NCBI GenBank assembly: GCA_016184445.1
Contig: JACPCT010000187.1
Location: 1 to 7,946, forward strand
DNA length: 7,946 bases
From: Candidatus Tectimicrobiota bacterium
Lineage (GTDB): Bacteria; UBA8248
Direction of reading: 5' to 3'
Part shown: in pieces, positions 5,345 through 7,946 of the stretch
Layout of the letters: the number at the start of each line of letters is the position of its first letter
How positions within the stretch are numbered: the stretch's first letter is position 1
Made by a program: the position numbers and the translations under genes
The notes under the pieces: generated by a model
Database searches by the model: none
Told to the model about the DNA's origin: nothing
Seen by the model: only the letters and a program-made list of their open reading frames with translations

Positions 5345-7024
5345 ATGGACGCCTTCGTTCTCCAAGCCATCGCCCGCGAGCTGGACGCGGCCCTCCGGGG
5401 CGCCCGCCTGGAAAAGGCCGTCCAGGCGGACCCTTTCACCTTCGTGCTCACTTTTTCCTGCGGGGACAGGCGGACCCGGCGGCTCCTCCTGAGCGGTGAT
5501 CTCGCCCATCCCAGGCTCCACCTGACGGAGGAGAGCCCGCCCGGCCAGCCCGAGCCGGGTGACTTCCTCCGGAGCCTGCGCAAGCACCTGGCCGGCTGCC
5601 GGGTGACCCGGGTGGCGGCGGGGGAGTGGGAGCGCGTGGTCCAGCTCTCGTTCGAGCGGGCAGGGAGCCCGCCGGGCACTTTCGCCCTCCTGGCCGAGGT
5701 GATGGGCCGCTGGAGCAACCTCATCCTCGTGGAGGGACGGGCGGGCCGCGTCCTCGACGCCCTGCGCCTCTCCACGGGGGAGCGGAACCCGGCGCGCCCC
5801 GTGGAGCGGGGTGCTCCCTACCGCCTTCCGCCCGCCCAGAAGAAGCGCGCACCCGGCGCGGTGGACGAGAAGGATTTCCTCGGCCTCCTCGCCGAAGCGG
5901 CGTTGAAGAAAGGGAATCAGGGAGAGCGGGCGCGCTGGCTGGTGCGCACCTTCGGGGGCCTGAGCCCGGCCGTGGCCGCCGAGATCGCCGGCCGCGCCGG
6001 GGAGGACCCCCGCGTTCTCTGGGAGGCCTTCGCCTGGGCGGTGGGGTGCTACCGCGAGGGCCGCTTCCGCCCCTCGGTGATCCTGGGCTCCGGCGGGGCC
6101 CCCGCCGGGCTGAGCGCCCTGGAGGCCGCCTCCCTTCCCCCGGCGCGGGTGCAGGCTTGGCCCTCGATGAACGGGGCGGCGGAGGCCTTCTACCGCGAGG
6201 CGGCGGGCGGGGCTCCTCTCCAGGCGGGGCGGGCGGCCCTCGCAAGGACGGTGCGGGGCCACCTCAAGCGGACCGGGCGCAACCTCGCCGCCGTGGAGGA
6301 GGACCTGCGCCAGGCCGGGGAGGCCGAGGACTGCCGCCTCAAGGGGGACCTCCTGCTCCGAAACCTGGACGGGGTGGGGGAGGGGGCGGTGAATGTGCGC
6401 TTCGAGCATGAGGGCGCCCCGCTGGAGATCGCCCTCGACCCGCGCCTCTCTCCCTCCGGGAACGCCCAGCGCTACTTCCGGCGCTACAAGAAGCTCAAGC
6501 GGCTGGTCGGCGCGGGCGGGCGGCGCCGCCAGGACCTGGCGGCCGAGCGCTCCTTCCTGGAGGAACTGCTCTATGATGCCGAGGAGGCCGGGGGCCCGGA
6601 GGCCCTGGCTGGGGTGCGCCAGGCGCTGGAGGAGGGAGGGTTCGGCAAGAAGGCGCCCTCTCCTTCCCGCCGGAAGCGGGGCCGGGCGGCTCCGCCCGCC
6701 CGCCCCTACCGGAGGTTCCTCTCGACGGGCGGCTGGGAGATCTTCGTCGGCAAGAGCGCCCTGGGGAACGAGGCGCTGCTGCGCCGGGTGGCACGGGGGG
6801 GGGACACCTGGCTCCACGCCCAGGGGCTGCCGGGCAGCCACGTGCTCCTGCGGGCGGGGCGGCGGGACGGCCGGGTGCGCGTGGACTATCTCCCGGTCGA
6901 GCGGCTGCGCCGCCCCCGGGGAGGCAGGCCCGGCCAGGTGATCTTCACGGGCCAGCGGACTCTCCTGGCCTCCCCCGAGGAGGGAGAGCGCCTCTCCAGG
7001 GAGTTGGAAGCCGCCGGCGCGTAG
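5345..7024 (+). CDS. rqcH: NFACT family protein (RqcH / FbpA / Tae2-like ribosome quality control factor)
   Basis: A 559-residue protein of the family that binds stalled 50S subunits carrying peptidyl-tRNA and, in RqcH, adds C-terminal alanine tails. NFACT-N covers about 1-165: MDAFVLQAIARELDAAL, the AEVMGRWSNLILVEG block (117-131), and E96-R97 where the Bacillus enzyme has its tRNA-contacting D-R pair. A helix-hairpin-helix region follows (GGLSPAVAAEIAGRAG, 204-219), then coiled coil (about 295-435) with the signature LDPRLSPSGNAQRYFRRYKK (364-383), a basic linker (436-455), and NFACT-R (about 455-545) with WEIFVGKSALGNEALL and DTWLHAQGLPGSHVLLR (487-503). NFACT-R goes almost directly from GSHVLLRAGRR to VRVDYLPVERLRRPRGG; family members normally have about 20-25 more residues between these. 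The ATG at 5345 has no clear ribosome binding site. It is divergent from yicC, with the lipoprotein gene 38 bases downstream. Family certain; whether it tails is unknown. Confidence 0.92.
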   Translation: MDAFVLQAIARELDAALRGARLEKAVQADPFTFVLTFSCGDRRTRRLLLSGDLAHPRLHLTEESPPGQPEPGDFLRSLRKHLAGCRVTRVAAGEWERVVQLSFERAGSPPGTFALLAEVMGRWSNLILVEGRAGRVLDALRLSTGERNPARPVERGAPYRLPPAQKKRAPGAVDEKDFLGLLAEAALKKGNQGERARWLVRTFGGLSPAVAAEIAGRAGEDPRVLWEAFAWAVGCYREGRFRPSVILGSGGAPAGLSALEAASLPPARVQAWPSMNGAAEAFYREAAGGAPLQAGRAALARTVRGHLKRTGRNLAAVEEDLRQAGEAEDCRLKGDLLLRNLDGVGEGAVNVRFEHEGAPLEIALDPRLSPSGNAQRYFRRYKKLKRLVGAGGRRRQDLAAERSFLEELLYDAEEAGGPEALAGVRQALEEGGFGKKAPSPSRRKRGRAAPPARPYRRFLSTGGWEIFVGKSALGNEALLRRVARGGDTWLHAQGLPGSHVLLRAGRRDGRVRVDYLPVERLRRPRGGRPGQVIFTGQRTLLASPEEGERLSRELEAAGA

Positions 7025-7045
7025 GGGCAACCGGCCGGTCGCCCC
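7024..7045 (+). repeat. Inverted repeat between the NFACT and lipoprotein genes
   Basis: GGGGC (7024-7028) pairs with GCCCC (7041-7045), enclosing the self-complementary CCGGCCGG. It begins at the last base of the NFACT stop codon and has no T-tract, so it is not a standard terminator. It could protect the transcript's 3' side or reduce read-through into the lipoprotein gene. Confidence 0.4.
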
Positions 7046-7062
7046 TGTGGAAGGAGATCGGG

Positions 7063-7359
7063 ATGGGCAAGAACGCATGGCGGCGGATGGGCGCCCTTCT
7101 GATCGCGGGAGCGCTCGCCGGCTGTGCGGGCTATCAGTGGAGAAAAGAAGGGGCGACGCCGCAGCAGACCATGCGGGATGAAGAGCTCTGCGAGCGCCAC
7201 GCCGAGTCGTTCCGCCGCCCGGTCCCTCCGGGGGGGTTCTTCGGCCCCCCGGGCATGGGCGGATACTATGATCCGCGGCCCGGGGAAGAGGCCGGAGTGA
7301 CCCAGCGGTTCCTCTCGTGCATGGAGGCCCGCGGCTACCAGCGGGTGAGGACCCGGTAG
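7063..7359 (+). CDS. Small putative lipoprotein of unknown function
   Basis: A 98-residue exported protein. Residues 1-20 are a lipoprotein signal peptide: a basic MGKNAWRR start, a hydrophobic core, and the lipobox LAGC (18-21), with C21 the expected lipidated residue. Processing by signal peptidase II would leave a mature protein of 78 residues anchored to a membrane. It has two further cysteines, C43 (ELCERHAESF) and C86 (SCMEARGY), which could form a disulfide, separated by a glycine/proline/aromatic stretch (about 53-72). The closing CMEARGYQRV resembles the end of many short bacterial lipoproteins annotated only as hypothetical. AAGGAG (7051-7056) lies 6 bases before the ATG. The gene follows the NFACT gene by 38 bases and precedes a terminator, so co-transcription is possible. 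I do not recognise the family, and no function is assigned. Confidence 0.85.
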   Translation: MGKNAWRRMGALLIAGALAGCAGYQWRKEGATPQQTMRDEELCERHAESFRRPVPPGGFFGPPGMGGYYDPRPGEEAGVTQRFLSCMEARGYQRVRTR

Positions 7360-7365
7360 CGCCTA

Positions 7366-7396
7366 CCGGCCGCTCCCGGGGCGGCGGCCTCTTTTT
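7366..7396 (+). terminator. Rho-independent terminator after the lipoprotein gene
   Basis: Just after the TAG at 7359, GGCCGC (7368-7373) pairs with GCGGCC (7384-7389), followed by TC and five T (7392-7396). An alternative pairing, GCCGCTC with GGGCGGC, gives a tighter stem a little further from the T-tract. Either fits an intrinsic terminator for the plus-strand NFACT-lipoprotein unit. Confidence 0.7.
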
Positions 7397-7421
7397 CGCG
7401 GAATTTTTGGCCCCGCCGGGC

Positions 7422-7466
7422 GCAAAAGACGATGATTGTGATATATTGTTTGTAATAGTGACCGTT
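7422..7466 (+). promoter_or_regulatory. AT-rich patch, probable promoter region of the transporter genes
   Basis: This stretch is much richer in A and T than anything nearby and contains TATATT (7442-7447) and TGTAAT (7451-7456), either of which could be a -10 box. No clear -35 sits at the right distance, so I cannot name the exact start. It lies between the lipoprotein terminator and the transporter genes, where their promoter would be expected. A regulator-dependent promoter is possible. Confidence 0.4.
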
Positions 7467-7482
7467 TTGGCCTCCGGATTTT

Positions 7483-7624
7483 CCGCCCGCGTCATGAGGG
7501 CGGGTGCCCCCTCTGCACGTGCGGAGGAGGCGGGGCGCAGGGGCGTGAATCCGGCGCGGAAGCGCGCGCCGGTGTGCCGGCTCAGGAGGGTAGGTGGCGC
7601 GGGGAGCGGCGGCGGGCTTCCCGC
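7483..7624 (+). other. Hairpin-rich presumed 5' leader of the transporter genes
   Basis: Four strong inverted repeats follow one another in the gap before the small membrane protein. They are CCGCCC/GGGCGG (7483-7503, 9-base loop); CCTCTGC/GCGGAGG with an ACGT loop (7510-7527, one G-T pair); CCGGCGCG/CGCGCCGG with a 6-base loop (7551-7572); and GCGGG/CCCGC with a CTT loop (7612-7624). No convincing reading frame occupies the region. If transcribed from the AT-rich patch they form a leader of about 190 bases. Hairpins arise easily in GC-rich DNA, so a regulatory RNA is only a possibility, and I could not match it to a known riboswitch class. Confidence 0.35.
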
Positions 7625-7654
7625 GGAGGCTGCGAACGCCCGGAGGAGGGTGCC

Positions 7655-7840
7655 ATGATCAAAGATGGCAGGCTCACGACAAACGGTTGGAACTTCGTCG
7701 TCTTTCTCGGGTTGATCTTCACCACGCCCTACAACCCCTTCATCGCCCACCGCTATCTGCCCATCGTCTGGTATGCCTTTGTCGCCATCTACGGCATCTG
7801 GTTGCTGGCGCGGGTGACGAAAGAGGAGGCGGGACAATGA
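7655..7840 (+). CDS. Small membrane protein, likely partner subunit of a sodium:solute symporter
   Basis: A 61-residue protein with two hydrophobic segments, about residues 13-23 (NFVVFLGLIF) and 36-53 (LPIVWYAFVAIYGIWLLA), joined by TTPYNPFIAHRY and ending in the charged tail RVTKEEAGQ. The ATG at 7655 has AGGAGG (7644-7649) 5 bases ahead, which rules out the longer upstream start in the same frame. Its stop overlaps the next start by ATGA (7837-7840), so the two are translationally coupled. Short two-helix proteins of the DUF3311/DUF4212 kind commonly sit directly before sodium:solute symporter genes and are thought to be small subunits. The resemblance here is in size, helix pattern and position, not a recognised residue signature, so the family assignment is inference. 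Confidence 0.72.
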   Translation: MIKDGRLTTNGWNFVVFLGLIFTTPYNPFIAHRYLPIVWYAFVAIYGIWLLARVTKEEAGQ

Positions 7841-7946
7841 ACTGGGGCTCGCCGTACTGGATCGGTGCCTGGCTGGTGGCCTACCTGATCGTCTGCGCCT
7901 GGATCGCCTGGCGGTGGAGCACCGGGGTCGAGACCGAGGAGGACTA
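7837..7946 (+). CDS. Probable sodium:solute symporter (SSS family), partial N-terminus
   Basis: The first 36 complete codons of a gene leaving the right edge. After MNWGSPYW comes one hydrophobic helix (about residues 9-26, IGAWLVAYLIVCAWIAWR), then STGVETEED and two bases, TA, of the next codon. In SSS transporters the first helix is followed by a short basic or polar loop and a T-x-E-D-Y-F motif, and E-E-D followed by TA (tyrosine if TAC or TAT) fits this. These carriers use the sodium gradient to import sugars, amino acids, organic acids or other solutes; the substrate cannot be judged here. The TA could also begin a stop codon, which would make this a 36-residue peptide. The ATGA overlap with the small membrane protein gene supports a two-subunit transporter. 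No ribosome binding site of its own stands out. Confidence 0.6.
   Translation, partial: MNWGSPYWIGAWLVAYLIVCAWIAWRWSTGVETEED

Noticed and set aside
7510..7527. Hairpin with an ACGT loop considered as a guanidine-II (mini-ykkC) riboswitch
   Set aside because: That class needs two hairpins with ACGR loops. Here the loop is ACGT and neighbouring hairpins have unrelated loops.
7574..7654. Upstream start (ATG-type codon at 7574) for the small membrane protein
   Set aside because: The 27 extra residues are Arg/Gly/Glu-rich and overlap the AGGAGG that clearly serves ATG 7655.
7317..7658. Plus-strand open frame over the end of the lipoprotein gene and the following gap
   Set aside because: It crosses a terminator, has no ribosome binding site and gives low-complexity residues; the gap is better read as non-coding.
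5306..7837. Very long open frame on the minus strand (843 codons) opposite the NFACT and lipoprotein genes
   Set aside because: Its translation is low-complexity Pro/Arg/Gly/Ala with no recognisable motif, and it is antisense to a gene with clear NFACT signatures. Long spurious frames are expected at this GC content.

Overview
This window is a very GC-rich stretch of bacterial chromosome, mostly housekeeping genes. The high GC, the yicC-gmk-coaBC order followed by a type-4 (iron-sulfur) uracil-DNA glycosylase, and a divergent NFACT gene suggest a free-living or uncultured high-GC bacterium, perhaps from a Deltaproteobacteria-like or candidate-phylum lineage. That placement is an inference from gene content and is weak. 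I see no rRNA, tRNA, CRISPR array, insertion sequence, prophage or attachment site.

Layout. Positions 1-192 (minus) hold the N-terminus of a secreted family-5 solute-binding protein, cut by the window edge. Positions 404-952 (minus) encode a small membrane protein with a zinc ribbon and an RDD domain, closed by a good intrinsic terminator at 341-377. From 5239 down to 1064 runs a compact minus-strand cluster: yicC, gmk, coaBC, a type-4 uracil-DNA glycosylase and a GNAT acetyltransferase. yicC/gmk and gmk/coaBC overlap by ATGA, and the next two junctions are short, so the cluster probably forms one operon. It would start from a promoter with a perfect TTGACA box at 5304-5309. The GNAT gene is broken by two apparently compensating 1-base indels. 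Divergently, 5345-7024 (plus) encodes an NFACT (RqcH/FbpA/Tae2-like) ribosome-quality-control protein, followed by a 98-residue lipoprotein (7063-7359) and a terminator. After a 295-base gap holding an AT-rich promoter-like patch and several strong hairpins come a 61-residue membrane protein (7655-7840) and, overlapping it by ATGA, the N-terminus of a probable sodium:solute symporter running off the right edge.

How the genes fit together. The central cluster combines RNA metabolism (YicC endoribonuclease family), GMP phosphorylation (Gmk), coenzyme A synthesis (CoaBC) and uracil removal from DNA. The divergent gene belongs to the rescue of stalled 50S subunits. The two ends encode solute uptake: an ABC-type binding protein on the left and a sodium-symporter pair on the right.

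I did not find a clearly new multi-gene system. The points most worth a second look are a CoaBC with no cysteine at all (its decarboxylase half normally needs one), an NFACT protein missing about 20-25 residues inside its C-terminal domain, the disrupted GNAT gene, overlapping divergent promoters that share one palindromic -10 region, and the hairpin-rich leader before the transporter pair.
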